Assembly (NCBI RefSeq): GCF_016592155.1
Contig: NZ_AP024237.1
Span: 1,922,001 to 1,986,000 of the forward strand
DNA: 64,000 nucleotides
Direction of reading: 5' to 3'
Source of the DNA: Mycobacterium heckeshornense
GTDB taxonomy: Bacteria; Actinomycetota; Actinomycetes; Mycobacteriales; Mycobacteriaceae
The position numbers were made by a program, and so were the translations under genes. Each line of letters opens with the position of its first letter. Within the stretch, counting starts at the first letter, position 1. This document shows, piece by piece, positions 38,475-47,193 of this stretch. The notes beneath the pieces are model-generated. The model ran no database searches. It was given only the letters and a program-made list of their open reading frames with translations, and had not been told where the DNA came from.

Positions 38475-39743
38475 TCACCACGGGCGCGGCGTTGCCCGCG
38501 ACGATCCGGGAGTGAAGGTGACCGGGAGCCTGCCCAGCCCGGTCATGCTCGGGTTGCCGAGATATTCATAGACACCGCCGGCGTCGACCCGATAGTCCGG
38601 GATGCGGTCGAGCACCACCCTGAGCATCACCTCGAACATCACGCGCGCCAGATGCGATCCGATGCAGCGATGCGGCCCGAGCCCGAAGGCCACATGGCGA
38701 TTGGGCGAACGGTCCAGAACAACTTCGTCGGGACGTTCGAATTCATGCTCGTCGTGGTTAGCGGCCAGCCAGCTGATGATGACGCGGTCGTTGCGCCGAA
38801 GCCGTTGTCCGCCAAGGACGATATCGCGCGTCACCGTCCGGCTCAGTTGCTGATTCACCGAAAAGTAGCGCAAAAACTCGTCCACTCCGGTGCGGTAGAG
38901 GTCCGGGCGCTCGATGAGTTGTCGACGCAAAGCGGGATGGGTGCCCAGGTGCAGCAGGCTCAGCGCGGTCAGCGACGTCGTGGTGTCGACGCCGCCGCCG
39001 ATGAGATTCCAGAGAATGTCGAGCACCTGGGCGTCGTCGAGGCGCTTGCCGTCGAATTCGAACCGAACCAGAAAGCTGGTCAGATCGTCGCGCGGGTCGG
39101 CTCGCCGGGCCGCCGCGAACTTCAGCAGCCCGTCCATCATTGCCGGGACGTCGGCGACGGCGGCGGCGTATTCGGCGCTGTCCTGGCTCACGGCCATGAC
39201 GGAGTGAAACAGGTTGGCATAGCGCCGCCAGTTGTCGTAGGGCAGGCCCATCAACCTCATGGTCAGGATGGCCGGCACCGGGCTGGCGTAGTCGAGCACC
39301 AAGTCCATCTGCCCGTCCCCGACGTGCTGGTCGAGGAACCAGTGTGCTGACTGCTGCATGAACGGCCGCATCCGCTCGACCGCCCCGGGCGAAAAGAACG
39401 GAGCGAGCGCGCGCCGCAACGCCTGGTGATAAGGGCCGTCGACCTCACCGATGCCCAGCGCCGGCTGGCCCTCGGGACGCGGCACACCCATCTCGCCCTG
39501 GTAATCGATGCCGTCGGCGGCGTTCGGCTCGTATTTGTGGGCGAATGTGTCACCGTCCCGGGCGATCTGCGCGACCGCATCGTAGCTGGTGACGAACCAG
39601 AATCCGCCGTAGTTCTCGTTCCAGGCGACCGGACAGCGGCGCCGAAGCTCGGCGTTGATCTGCCGTTCGTTGAGGTTGAACTCGTCGGAGTGATGATCGA
39701 AGTCGACGACCACCTCGGCACTGATATCAGGACGGGCGGTCAT
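38475..39743 (-). CDS. Cytochrome P450
   Basis: A 422-residue class I P450: I-helix GGGVDTTTS (249-257), ExxR at E289-R292, and heme ligand Cys360 in FGLGPHRCIG. The family cannot be assigned by eye; not CYP124. A strong GGAGG lies before the ATG. It is divergent from the M24 operon with 125 bp between starts, so the two are likely regulated together. Needs ferredoxin and reductase encoded elsewhere. Confidence 0.93.
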   Translation of the reverse strand: MTARPDISAEVVVDFDHHSDEFNLNERQINAELRRRCPVAWNENYGGFWFVTSYDAVAQIARDGDTFAHKYEPNAADGIDYQGEMGVPRPEGQPALGIGEVDGPYHQALRRALAPFFSPGAVERMRPFMQQSAHWFLDQHVGDGQMDLVLDYASPVPAILTMRLMGLPYDNWRRYANLFHSVMAVSQDSAEYAAAVADVPAMMDGLLKFAAARRADPRDDLTSFLVRFEFDGKRLDDAQVLDILWNLIGGGVDTTTSLTALSLLHLGTHPALRRQLIERPDLYRTGVDEFLRYFSVNQQLSRTVTRDIVLGGQRLRRNDRVIISWLAANHDEHEFERPDEVVLDRSPNRHVAFGLGPHRCIGSHLARVMFEVMLRVVLDRIPDYRVDAGGVYEYLGNPSMTGLGRLPVTFTPGSSRATPRPW

Positions 39744-39868
39744 CGGAAAGACCTCCAGCGCAAGGAAACTGGTGAAAGGCCACCCCGCGGGTTGCGACGT
39801 GGCTAAGCTTTGAAGTCTATTACGCTATCTTTGCGATTTTACGCGTTTCGACGTACACGGGAGCAGGC
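39744..39868. promoter_or_regulatory. Divergent promoter region of the P450 and M24 operon
   Basis: 125 bp, with an AT-rich core (39809-39844) unlike its surroundings, holding the promoters of both directions. No clear palindrome is seen. Confidence 0.4.
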
Positions 39869-41113
39869 GTGGCCTCCGGGAACGGCAGCACCGATCGGCC
39901 GGCCGCAGCGACGATCGGCGGCCAGGCGATTCCGGATCAGCCGGATCTTGCCCGCATGCGCGCGCAGCGCTGGCAGCGGTTGCAGCACGAGCTCACGACA
40001 CGCGACCTCGACGGCTTGGTGCTGCTCGGGTCCAGCGCGGTCACCTATGCCACGGGCGCCGAGATGCCCGGTCACGACGGTGACCGTGCCGCACTGTTTC
40101 GCGCGGTCGCAGTGGCGGTCGCCGGTGACGCGGCGCCGCACCTGTACACCTGTTACGACGACGGGGCACCGGCCGACCTGCCCGACGACCACCTGCACGG
40201 CCCGCTGTTCCCGGATCTTGACGACGGTGTCGACCAGCTGGCCGAGGCGCTCGGCGAGCATTTCGCGTCCGGTGCGCGGATCGGGATCGACCATCAAACC
40301 CACGCGATGCGCCGGGGCGTGCCGGGCTTCGAGTGGGTCGACGCAGCCGACGTGATCGCCGCGGCCAAGGTCATCAAGACACCGGACGAGGTGGCCTGCA
40401 TCCGCTACGCCCAGCACCTCAACGAGCTTGCCATGGTCGATGCGTTGCGAGCCCTGCGTCCGGGCGTGCGGCAGATCGATTTAAGTGCAACGTTTCTGCG
40501 CCGGGCCTTCGAGCTTGGCGCTTCCGCCGGCGGGATCGACCCGATCTGGCAGGTGATGGCCCCGACCCGCGAGTGCGGTCCCTGGACCGTGCACGGCGAT
40601 CTGGCCTACCCGACCGTCACCACCGACCGGTTCTTGCGCGACGGCGACGTCATCTGGGTCGACGCCGGAATCACCTGGCAGGGTTACGTCTCCGATTACG
40701 GCCGGACGTGGCTCGTCGGCGCAAAGCCAAACAATCGCCAGCACAACCAGTTTCGTCGCTGGCGAATCGTGGCCGATGCCGTGCTGGGCATTCTCAAGCC
40801 CGGCGTTTCGGCGCTGCAGCTATGCTACGCTGCTACCGAAGCCAATGACGGCGTCCGGCCGTGGATCGAGCATTTCTATCTGGCTCACGGCGTCGGTACC
40901 GAAAGCGCCGAAATGCCCTTGATTGGTACTGATTTCGGCGAGCAATTCGATCGGCAGCTCATCATGCAACCCGGAATGGTGGTGGTGCTCGAGCCAGTCA
41001 TCTGGGACGAGGGGGCAGCTGGATATCGCGCGGAAGACATTGTCGCCGTGACCGATAACGGCTGGGTGAAGCTGAGTGGCTCAGCCTACGATCCGTATGG
41101 GCTTGAAGCATGA
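39869..41113 (+). CDS. M24-family metallopeptidase (Xaa-Pro dipeptidase-like), catalytically intact
   Basis: A 414-residue pita-bread enzyme with N-terminal creatinase-like domain (about 30-165) and C-terminal M24 domain. All five metal ligands are present: Asp265, Asp276, His340, Glu375, Glu389. It would cleave an Xaa-Pro-like or other amide bond with two metals; the substrate could be a small molecule, since some relatives are creatinases or ring-opening hydrolases. GTG at 39869 has a GGGAG 7 bp upstream. Its stop overlaps the next ATG (ATGA). Confidence 0.9.
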   Translation: MASGNGSTDRPAAATIGGQAIPDQPDLARMRAQRWQRLQHELTTRDLDGLVLLGSSAVTYATGAEMPGHDGDRAALFRAVAVAVAGDAAPHLYTCYDDGAPADLPDDHLHGPLFPDLDDGVDQLAEALGEHFASGARIGIDHQTHAMRRGVPGFEWVDAADVIAAAKVIKTPDEVACIRYAQHLNELAMVDALRALRPGVRQIDLSATFLRRAFELGASAGGIDPIWQVMAPTRECGPWTVHGDLAYPTVTTDRFLRDGDVIWVDAGITWQGYVSDYGRTWLVGAKPNNRQHNQFRRWRIVADAVLGILKPGVSALQLCYAATEANDGVRPWIEHFYLAHGVGTESAEMPLIGTDFGEQFDRQLIMQPGMVVVLEPVIWDEGAAGYRAEDIVAVTDNGWVKLSGSAYDPYGLEA

Positions 41114-42276
41114 GCCCGGTGCCCCGCGACCGCGGCGTGCTCATCGGCGCGATGGGTTTGGAAGACGATGCTCGGGTCGACTTTGCCCGGCTGCGTGCAC
41201 AGCGACGCGCAAAGGTGTTCGCCGGCATGGAAACCCATCACGTCGATGCGTTGATGCTGGGCGCCGTCGGCAATGTGCGCTACGTGTCCGGAGCCCGAAC
41301 GCTGGGCCGCTTCGGAGTCCTTCCATTCGCCCCGCTGGCCGTTGTGGTCGCCGAAACCGCGCGGGTGCATGTGCTTTCGACGTGGGACGAGGGCGTTCCG
41401 CCAGAGATCGGCCGCGACCAACTGTACGGCATGAGCTGGAACCCGGTTAAGCTGATGGAGGCGCTCGCCGCCATTCCCGGCCTGCGCCAGGCGCGGCGGG
41501 TGGGCACCGACGGACTGACCCCGACGATCGCCGGCCTGCTTTCGCAACTGGTCACCACCGCTGAACTGGTTGACGCCGGGCCGGTGATGGCGGCGGCCCG
41601 GCGAATCAAGACGCCGGATGAGATCACCTGTCTGGAAGTCGCGTCGGCGATCGCGGAGGCAGCGCTGACGGCCCTGGACGAGGCCTTGGCGCCGGGCATC
41701 ACCGAGCGTGAACTACTCGGCGTCTACTACGAGCATGTGTCCCGCCTTGGAGTGCCGTACCCACCGTCGGAAAGCGTGTGTTTTGCCACGCCCACCCGCG
41801 GCCCGGTGCGGTATCGCCATCTGGTATCCGATCGCCCGGTCGGGCAGGGCGAATTGGTGGTGCTCGCACCCGGTGCGCTGTACGCGGGATACGAGGCTGG
41901 TTTGGCCCGCACGCGGCCGGTCGGCGAATCCGTGCCGCCTGACGCGGGAAAGCTGGCGAGTCGATGCGCCCGCGGCATGGATGCACTGCTGGCTGCGTGC
42001 CGTGCGGGCAACACCGGCGCGGATCTGTATCGAGCGTGGCAGGACGCCGGCAACCGTGAGGCGCCGCTGCCGCTGGCCCACGGGCTGGGACTCGGCGCCG
42101 AGCCGCCGCTGATCGGTCTGGGCCGTGGCAGCAGGGCCACACTCGAGGAAGGCATGATCCTCTGCGTGCAATCCTGGGTCGCCGAGGAAGGCGTCGGTGG
42201 ATGCCTGGAGCGTGCCACCGTCCTGGTCGAAGACCGCGGATCGTCAACACTCACCCGGTATGAAAGGCTGAAATGA
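41110..42276 (+). CDS. M24-family paralogue with missing metal ligands
   Basis: A 388-residue protein of the same fold as the upstream gene, but three of five metal ligands are replaced: the first Asp is Ala253, the second Asp is Gly264, and the first Glu is Gln354. His324 and Glu367 remain. It cannot be a normal dinuclear metallopeptidase. ATGA overlap on both sides (with the intact M24 and with the VOC gene) indicates a coupled operon, so a role as a non-catalytic partner is plausible; that is inference. Confidence 0.85.
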   Translation: MSPVPRDRGVLIGAMGLEDDARVDFARLRAQRRAKVFAGMETHHVDALMLGAVGNVRYVSGARTLGRFGVLPFAPLAVVVAETARVHVLSTWDEGVPPEIGRDQLYGMSWNPVKLMEALAAIPGLRQARRVGTDGLTPTIAGLLSQLVTTAELVDAGPVMAAARRIKTPDEITCLEVASAIAEAALTALDEALAPGITERELLGVYYEHVSRLGVPYPPSESVCFATPTRGPVRYRHLVSDRPVGQGELVVLAPGALYAGYEAGLARTRPVGESVPPDAGKLASRCARGMDALLAACRAGNTGADLYRAWQDAGNREAPLPLAHGLGLGAEPPLIGLGRGSRATLEEGMILCVQSWVAEEGVGGCLERATVLVEDRGSSTLTRYERLK

Positions 42277-42725
42277 TTAGTCACCGAACGGTTTTCAATC
42301 ATGTCGGGTTATGTGTCGCCGATCGCGGGCGGTCGCGCCGTTTCTACGAAGACCTGCTCGGCTTTCAGTTCTGGTGGGAAGCCGAACCGCCCGACGACGG
42401 CACCGACCGGCTTCTGCAGTTGGACAAGCCGCTTGGGCTCCACGCCACCTATCTGATTCGCGACGGATTTGTGCTGGAACTCCTCGACTATTCCCACCGC
42501 GAAGTGCGCGCCGCACCGCCGCGTGGCATGGACCACGCCGGACTGACGCATCTCTCGCTATCGGTGTCCGACCTGGGCGCCGTACTGCAGTTGGTCGACG
42601 GCTTTGGGGGATCGGTGCTACGCGAGACGGTGTCCGAGCAATCAGCGATGATCCGCGACCCGGATGGCCAACTGATCGAACTGCTCTCGGATTCGTGGCT
42701 GGCGGTGCTGCCTCCGCGTCCTTAG
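42273..42725 (+). CDS. VOC/glyoxalase-family protein
   Basis: A 150-residue vicinal-oxygen-chelate protein: two beta-alpha-beta-beta-beta units (HVGLCVADRGRSRRFYEDLLGF and LTHLSLSVSDLGAVLQLVDG). Four candidate metal ligands: His10, Glu69, His93, Glu136. Could be a lyase, dioxygenase or isomerase. ATGA overlap with the M24 paralogue. Its TAG shares TTAG at 42722-42725 with the stop of the convergent kinase. Confidence 0.88.
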   Translation: MISHRTVFNHVGLCVADRGRSRRFYEDLLGFQFWWEAEPPDDGTDRLLQLDKPLGLHATYLIRDGFVLELLDYSHREVRAAPPRGMDHAGLTHLSLSVSDLGAVLQLVDGFGGSVLRETVSEQSAMIRDPDGQLIELLSDSWLAVLPPRP

Positions 42726-44536
42726 CGCGACGTTTGCCGCAGCGCCAGCACCTTGTTGTTGTGGCCGGCGACGTAGACGGTGCCCATGTTGTCGACCGCC
42801 AAACCCCACGGATAGTCCAGTCCGACGAAAGGCAACTTGACCTGCGTGGTCGACCCGACCGGGAGTTTGAGCGCACGATTGTTGGCGCTGTCGGTGACGT
42901 ACACGGCGCCCTGGCTGTCGACGGTCACACCGCCCGGTTCACTGAGGCCGTCGAAGGGCAGCACGGACTGCACCGAAGACCCCTGCGGCAATGCCAGGAC
43001 GCGATCGTTGCCGCCATCGGCCACGTAGACGGTTCCGCTGCCATTGACCACCACACCGGTCGGATTGTTGAGGCCGGCGAACGGCAGCTCGCTTTGCCTG
43101 TTGGACCCGGCCGGGAGGGCCACCACCCGGTTCTTGGTGGTGTCGGTGACGTAGACCGTGCGGCTGCTGTCCACCGTGACACCGGTCGGGTTGCCGAGAT
43201 CGCTGAACGGCAATTCGGTTTGCGCCGCAGAGCCCGCCGGAAGCACCACCACCCGCTTGTGGCCGGAGTCGGTGACATACACGGTGCCGCTGTTGTCCGC
43301 GGTCACCCCGGTCGGATTCTTCAGGCCGTCAAACGGCAGTACGGCGGGTGTGGTTGACCCCGCGGGCAGTGACAATATCCGATTGTTCAAAGTGTCGGCC
43401 ACATACACCGTGCCGCCGTTATCCACCGTCACACCATCGGGATTGCTCAGGCCGGTGAAAGGCAGTGTCGTCTGGTCGGATTGGGCGGATTCTTGGCGTG
43501 GATGACGCATGACGACAAGGCCGACAGTCAGCGCAACAGCGAGCATGGCAGCGGCCGAGATGACGACGCCCTTCCGGCGCCACCACCGCTGCGACGGTGA
43601 CTGCGCTATTCCGGGTAGCCGCCCACCTGCGGGCTTTCGCCCCGGAACGGTGATCATTCTGGGCCGCGGTTGGCGGACGGTTGTCGGCTGGGCGCGAGCA
43701 GACCCTTGCCGGTGGCCACCCGGCGCGGCCAGGGCGTCGCGGGCCGCGCGCGCCAGATCCACTGCGGTCCCGTAGCGTTCGGCGGGATTTTTGGCCATGC
43801 CCTTGGCGATGACCATGTCCAAGCCCGCCGGCACCGCAGTGTTGGTCATCGACGGCTGCGGCGGAGGGCTCATCAGGTGCGCGGTGAGCTGTCGCTCCAT
43901 GCTGTCGCCGGGGAACGGATGCTGCGCGGTCAGGCACTCATACAGCACGCAAGCCAACGCATAGATATCCGATCGAGCGTCGACTTGGCCCGTGCTGAAC
44001 CTCTCCGGGGCCATGTAATGAAAGGTGCCAATCACACCACCCGCTGTTGTCAGCGCCAATTCGCCCGTGGCACGGGCGATTCCGAAGTCGATCAAATACG
44101 CGAAGTCGTCTTCGTCGACCAAAATGTTAGAAGGCTTGACATCACGGTGCACTAAGCCCACTTTGTGCGCCGCATGCAGCGCCTTGGCTACCTGCTCGAT
44201 GACATGCACCGCCCTGGCTGGTTCCAGCGGTGACCCGGCCTCCAGGATGGCTTGCAGGTCGCGGCCCTCGATCAGCCGCATGTCGACGAACAAGTGCCCG
44301 TTTATTTCACCGTGGGTGTGAATCGGTATAACGTGCGGGCTGCTGAGTCGGGTGGCTGCGTGAGCTTCGCGGCGGAACCGTTGTTGGAAAACTTCGTCCT
44401 GCGAGATCTCGGGAGGCAGGATCTTAATCGCGACGATCCGGTCGATCACGGTGTCGTAGGCACGCCACACCTCGCCCATGCCGCCGCGGCCGAGCAACTC
44501 GATCAGTCGGTACTTCCCGAACGAAGTTCCCTGCAA
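42722..44536 (-). CDS. PknD-like Ser/Thr kinase with extracellular NHL propeller
   Basis: A 604-residue receptor kinase. The kinase domain (about 8-270) has GRGGMGEV, Lys38, HRD (130-132), Asp150 of DFG and APE; the activation loop has Thr163, Thr164 and Thr171. A linker, one membrane helix (324-343), then six NHL-type repeats of about 42 residues (356-600; consensus LPF-GL-NP-GVTVD--GTVYV-D--NNRVLALPAGS). The layout is that of PknD, a sensor kinase; this is a separate copy from Rv0931c by locus. The TTG at 44536 is chosen because GGGAGGG stands 4 bp before it; the frame is open further. Confidence 0.92.
   Translation of the reverse strand: MQGTSFGKYRLIELLGRGGMGEVWRAYDTVIDRIVAIKILPPEISQDEVFQQRFRREAHAATRLSSPHVIPIHTHGEINGHLFVDMRLIEGRDLQAILEAGSPLEPARAVHVIEQVAKALHAAHKVGLVHRDVKPSNILVDEDDFAYLIDFGIARATGELALTTAGGVIGTFHYMAPERFSTGQVDARSDIYALACVLYECLTAQHPFPGDSMERQLTAHLMSPPPQPSMTNTAVPAGLDMVIAKGMAKNPAERYGTAVDLARAARDALAAPGGHRQGSARAQPTTVRQPRPRMITVPGRKPAGGRLPGIAQSPSQRWWRRKGVVISAAAMLAVALTVGLVVMRHPRQESAQSDQTTLPFTGLSNPDGVTVDNGGTVYVADTLNNRILSLPAGSTTPAVLPFDGLKNPTGVTADNSGTVYVTDSGHKRVVVLPAGSAAQTELPFSDLGNPTGVTVDSSRTVYVTDTTKNRVVALPAGSNRQSELPFAGLNNPTGVVVNGSGTVYVADGGNDRVLALPQGSSVQSVLPFDGLSEPGGVTVDSQGAVYVTDSANNRALKLPVGSTTQVKLPFVGLDYPWGLAVDNMGTVYVAGHNNKVLALRQTSR
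42730..43480 (-). repeat. Six tandem 126-bp repeats encoding the NHL propeller
   Basis: The propeller of the kinase at 42722-44536 is encoded by six head-to-tail units of about 126 bp (42 codons). They diverge at the DNA level, so recombination is not recent, but the unit could still be subject to copy-number change. Confidence 0.8.
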
Positions 44537-44776
44537 CGAGCCCTCCCACAGCAACCTGTCAGCAACTTGCCAGCACCCTAACGCGTTCCCATTCACCGTC
44601 GCAGGCGTTTCGTCGCCCCATGACGGCGGGTGAGGCTCGGTTCGGTCGGGCACCGATGTTGCTGGTGGGTGCTTCAGCGACGCGCGGGCGCCGTGACTGG
44701 GCCGACCGTTGGATGTGGCGGCAGCCGACCCGGATTGCGGAGCCGCCTGTGGCTACTGCGAGATCCGGGACCGGGG

Positions 44777-45523
44777 CTACTCTCCTTCGGGCGGGGCCGG
44801 CGGGGCCGGCGGAGGTGGTGGGGGCGAAGCCGGGGTTGCGCCGGGTGGCGGGCCGAGGCGGCTCGCGGCGAAGGCTGCTCCTTTGTCGATCATCGTATTG
44901 TCGTTGGCATATGTGTTGTGTGCGGCGAAATTCAACCCGTCCGAGCAAACCGGGTCCTCAGGTGCGCAGACCTTGAGGGTCTTGGCCTGATACGCGGGTC
45001 CGATGACGACCGTCGGCTCGCCGAGGAAGTTCATGGCCCGGGCATTCGGTGCCCCGAACAGCACGACGGCGGCGACGTGGTCGGCCACCTCCGGTTGCAG
45101 CGGTTTAGGCACTGTCGCGGGATCGACCCCATCGGGCACCGCAGGCGAGGTGACGAAACCCATCACAGCCGCACCCTGAGAAAAACCGCCCAGCACCATT
45201 TTGGTCTTGGGGCAGTTCGTCGCTGTGGACTGGACGTGAGCTCCCGCGTCTCTAATGCCGTCGATGCCGGTATCCCACTGCTCGCTTGCCGGATAGTCCA
45301 CCGGATACACATCCATCGACCGACCGCCCAGGCGTGGACGCAGCGCGTCGACGAATGCCTGTCCGGTCGGTCCCAGCCCGGGTGGTTCGCCGGTTCCGCG
45401 GGCGAACACCACTTCGACATCAGGACAGGACTGCGCGGATGCAATGGGCGTCAAGGCATCCGGTAGTGCCCATGTCGATGCCACAGCAACAGCAAGCAAT
45501 CGAGCAACGATGCGGAGGTGCAC
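44777..45523 (-). CDS. Cutinase-family serine esterase (Culp)
   Basis: A 248-residue secreted esterase: signal peptide 1-30 (ASAQ cleavage), catalytic Ser115 in GGFSQGA, Asp190 between Cys186 and Cys193, His202, and the conserved disulfides Cys33-Cys104 and Cys186-Cys193. It hydrolyses lipid or small ester substrates. A Pro-rich tail follows (225-245). Similar to Rv2301. Start is the GTG at 45523; no clear Shine-Dalgarno. Confidence 0.92.
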   Translation of the reverse strand: MHLRIVARLLAVAVASTWALPDALTPIASAQSCPDVEVVFARGTGEPPGLGPTGQAFVDALRPRLGGRSMDVYPVDYPASEQWDTGIDGIRDAGAHVQSTATNCPKTKMVLGGFSQGAAVMGFVTSPAVPDGVDPATVPKPLQPEVADHVAAVVLFGAPNARAMNFLGEPTVVIGPAYQAKTLKVCAPEDPVCSDGLNFAAHNTYANDNTMIDKGAAFAASRLGPPPGATPASPPPPPPAPPAPPEGE

Positions 45524-45797
45524 GTTACCAATGCTGACATATCCACGCGCACCGCGGCGATCACGTTCGCCACACCTGACCTATCGTGTCGGCAACCAAT
45601 GCGCAAACATGCGCCGCCGCAGCTACTTCCGCCGAATTTGCCAACCTCGCCCTCGCGGTGTTCGTAACGTCATCGGTTCGTCCGTTGCAGACGGCTACGC
45701 ATTGCACCCGGCCCCCGCCTCCGCAGCCTAGCCGGTGCGGGCCGAATGTCTCTGTCGGAGAAGGACAAAGCGAACACAAGATAGTCGCAACCTGGCA

Positions 45798-47096
45798 CTA
45801 ATGCGCGCGTACGTCGCTGGGGGGTGTCCACGTGATGGGAAGTGTTTTGACGCCGTGGATGAACGGCGAGAGCAGCCGGGCAGGCTCTCCCGCGGCAACC
45901 ACGTCAGGGATCTCGCGATGCAGTTCGTCGAATATGACGCTGATCTCACGGCGAGCCAGGTTGGCGCCCAAGCAGAAATGGGCGCCTCCACCGCCGAATC
46001 CGACGTGCGGGTTCGGGTTTCGTGCCACGTCGAACGTCCACGGGTTGGCGAACCTGTCTTCGTCGCGATTGGCCGAGCAGTACCACATGGTGACCTTGTC
46101 GCCGGCTGCCATCCGCACACCCCTGCGCTCGATGTCCTGAGTGAGGGTGCGGCGCATGTAGACTACCGGCGAAGCCCACCGCACGATCTCTTCGACTGCT
46201 GAACGGGTCAAACGGTCGAAATCGGCCCACCATTTTTCCCGCTGTTCGGGGTAGTGGGTGAGCGCCAGCACCCCATGGCTGATGGCGTTGCGTGTTGTCT
46301 CGTTACCGGCCACCACCAGCAGGATGAAGAATGAGGCGATCTCAGCCGATGACAACCGATCGCCGTCGACTTCGGCCTGCACCAGCGCAGTTGTCAGGTC
46401 GTCGTGGGGATTAGCCCGGCGGTCTTCGGCCAGCGCGGTCGCATAGCCCCCGATCTCCAGCGAGACCTTGGTGAATTCCTCGAAATCGGTGCCCAAGTCA
46501 GGATCCCCGAAACCGAGAATCACATTGGTCCAGTGGAAGATTCGCTCGTGGTCTTCCTCGGGAATCCCCATCATGTCGCAGATCACCTGCAACGGCAGTG
46601 GACCGGAAAGCTCGGTGACGAGCTCGCCCTTTCCGTCCGGGTGCCTGGCGATCATCTCCGCGACCAGCCGTTGCGCCCTGTCCCGCACCGACGCCTCGGT
46701 GCGTGCCACCACTTTCGGGGTGAAGGCGCGGCTCACGATCGAACGCAGCCGCTGGTGTCGCGGATCGTCGAGCGCGATCATCGAACCGAAGTATTCGGCG
46801 ACCTCGACCGGCTGGTCGGCAATTGTGATGTTGGGATGAGAGCTGAAGATCTCCGGGTGCCGGCTGGCGTAGAAGACGTCGTCGTATTTGGTCAGCGCCC
46901 AGTGCCCGGCACCGACGGGGAACCCCGGTTGCGCAGGCTCGCCCCAAAACGAGATCGGCGACTCCCGTCGCAGCGTCGCAAACGCCCCGTCGCGGAAATC
47001 GTCATCGCAAGCCCAGAAATCCCACGAACCCAGGTCGATATCGGCCAGCGGCACCTCGGGCGGCGCAGTGCCGTTGACGCGCATCGCGATGCCCAT
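45798..47096 (-). CDS. cyp124: Cytochrome P450 CYP124
   Basis: A 432-residue P450 whose sequence matches CYP124 (Rv2266) over nearly its whole length as recalled: MGIAMRVNGTAPPEVPLADIDLGSWDFW, I-helix AGNET (263-267), and heme ligand Cys375 in FGGGGAHFCLG. CYP124 is an omega-hydroxylase of methyl-branched lipids, including phytanic acid, cholesterol derivatives and vitamin D3. ATG at 47096 is preceded by GAGGGAGGAA. It follows the nuclease-like gene with a gap of 97 bp. Confidence 0.95.
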   Translation of the reverse strand: MGIAMRVNGTAPPEVPLADIDLGSWDFWACDDDFRDGAFATLRRESPISFWGEPAQPGFPVGAGHWALTKYDDVFYASRHPEIFSSHPNITIADQPVEVAEYFGSMIALDDPRHQRLRSIVSRAFTPKVVARTEASVRDRAQRLVAEMIARHPDGKGELVTELSGPLPLQVICDMMGIPEEDHERIFHWTNVILGFGDPDLGTDFEEFTKVSLEIGGYATALAEDRRANPHDDLTTALVQAEVDGDRLSSAEIASFFILLVVAGNETTRNAISHGVLALTHYPEQREKWWADFDRLTRSAVEEIVRWASPVVYMRRTLTQDIERRGVRMAAGDKVTMWYCSANRDEDRFANPWTFDVARNPNPHVGFGGGGAHFCLGANLARREISVIFDELHREIPDVVAAGEPARLLSPFIHGVKTLPITWTPPSDVRAH

Positions 47097-47193
47097 GCGC
47101 GGTTCCTCCCTCGTGCGGGCTATTCGTCGCGAGCCTAGGCCGACGCCAGCCGGACGTGAAGACCCAAACGGCGTGCCGATCAAGATGAGCTGA

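Noticed and set aside
42730..43480. Repeats as a possible CRISPR or satellite array
   Set aside because: They are in frame, about 126 bp, and encode NHL blades; no spacer structure.
45524..45797. Possible gene between the cutinase and cyp124
   Set aside because: Only short frames of poor composition; left as intergenic.
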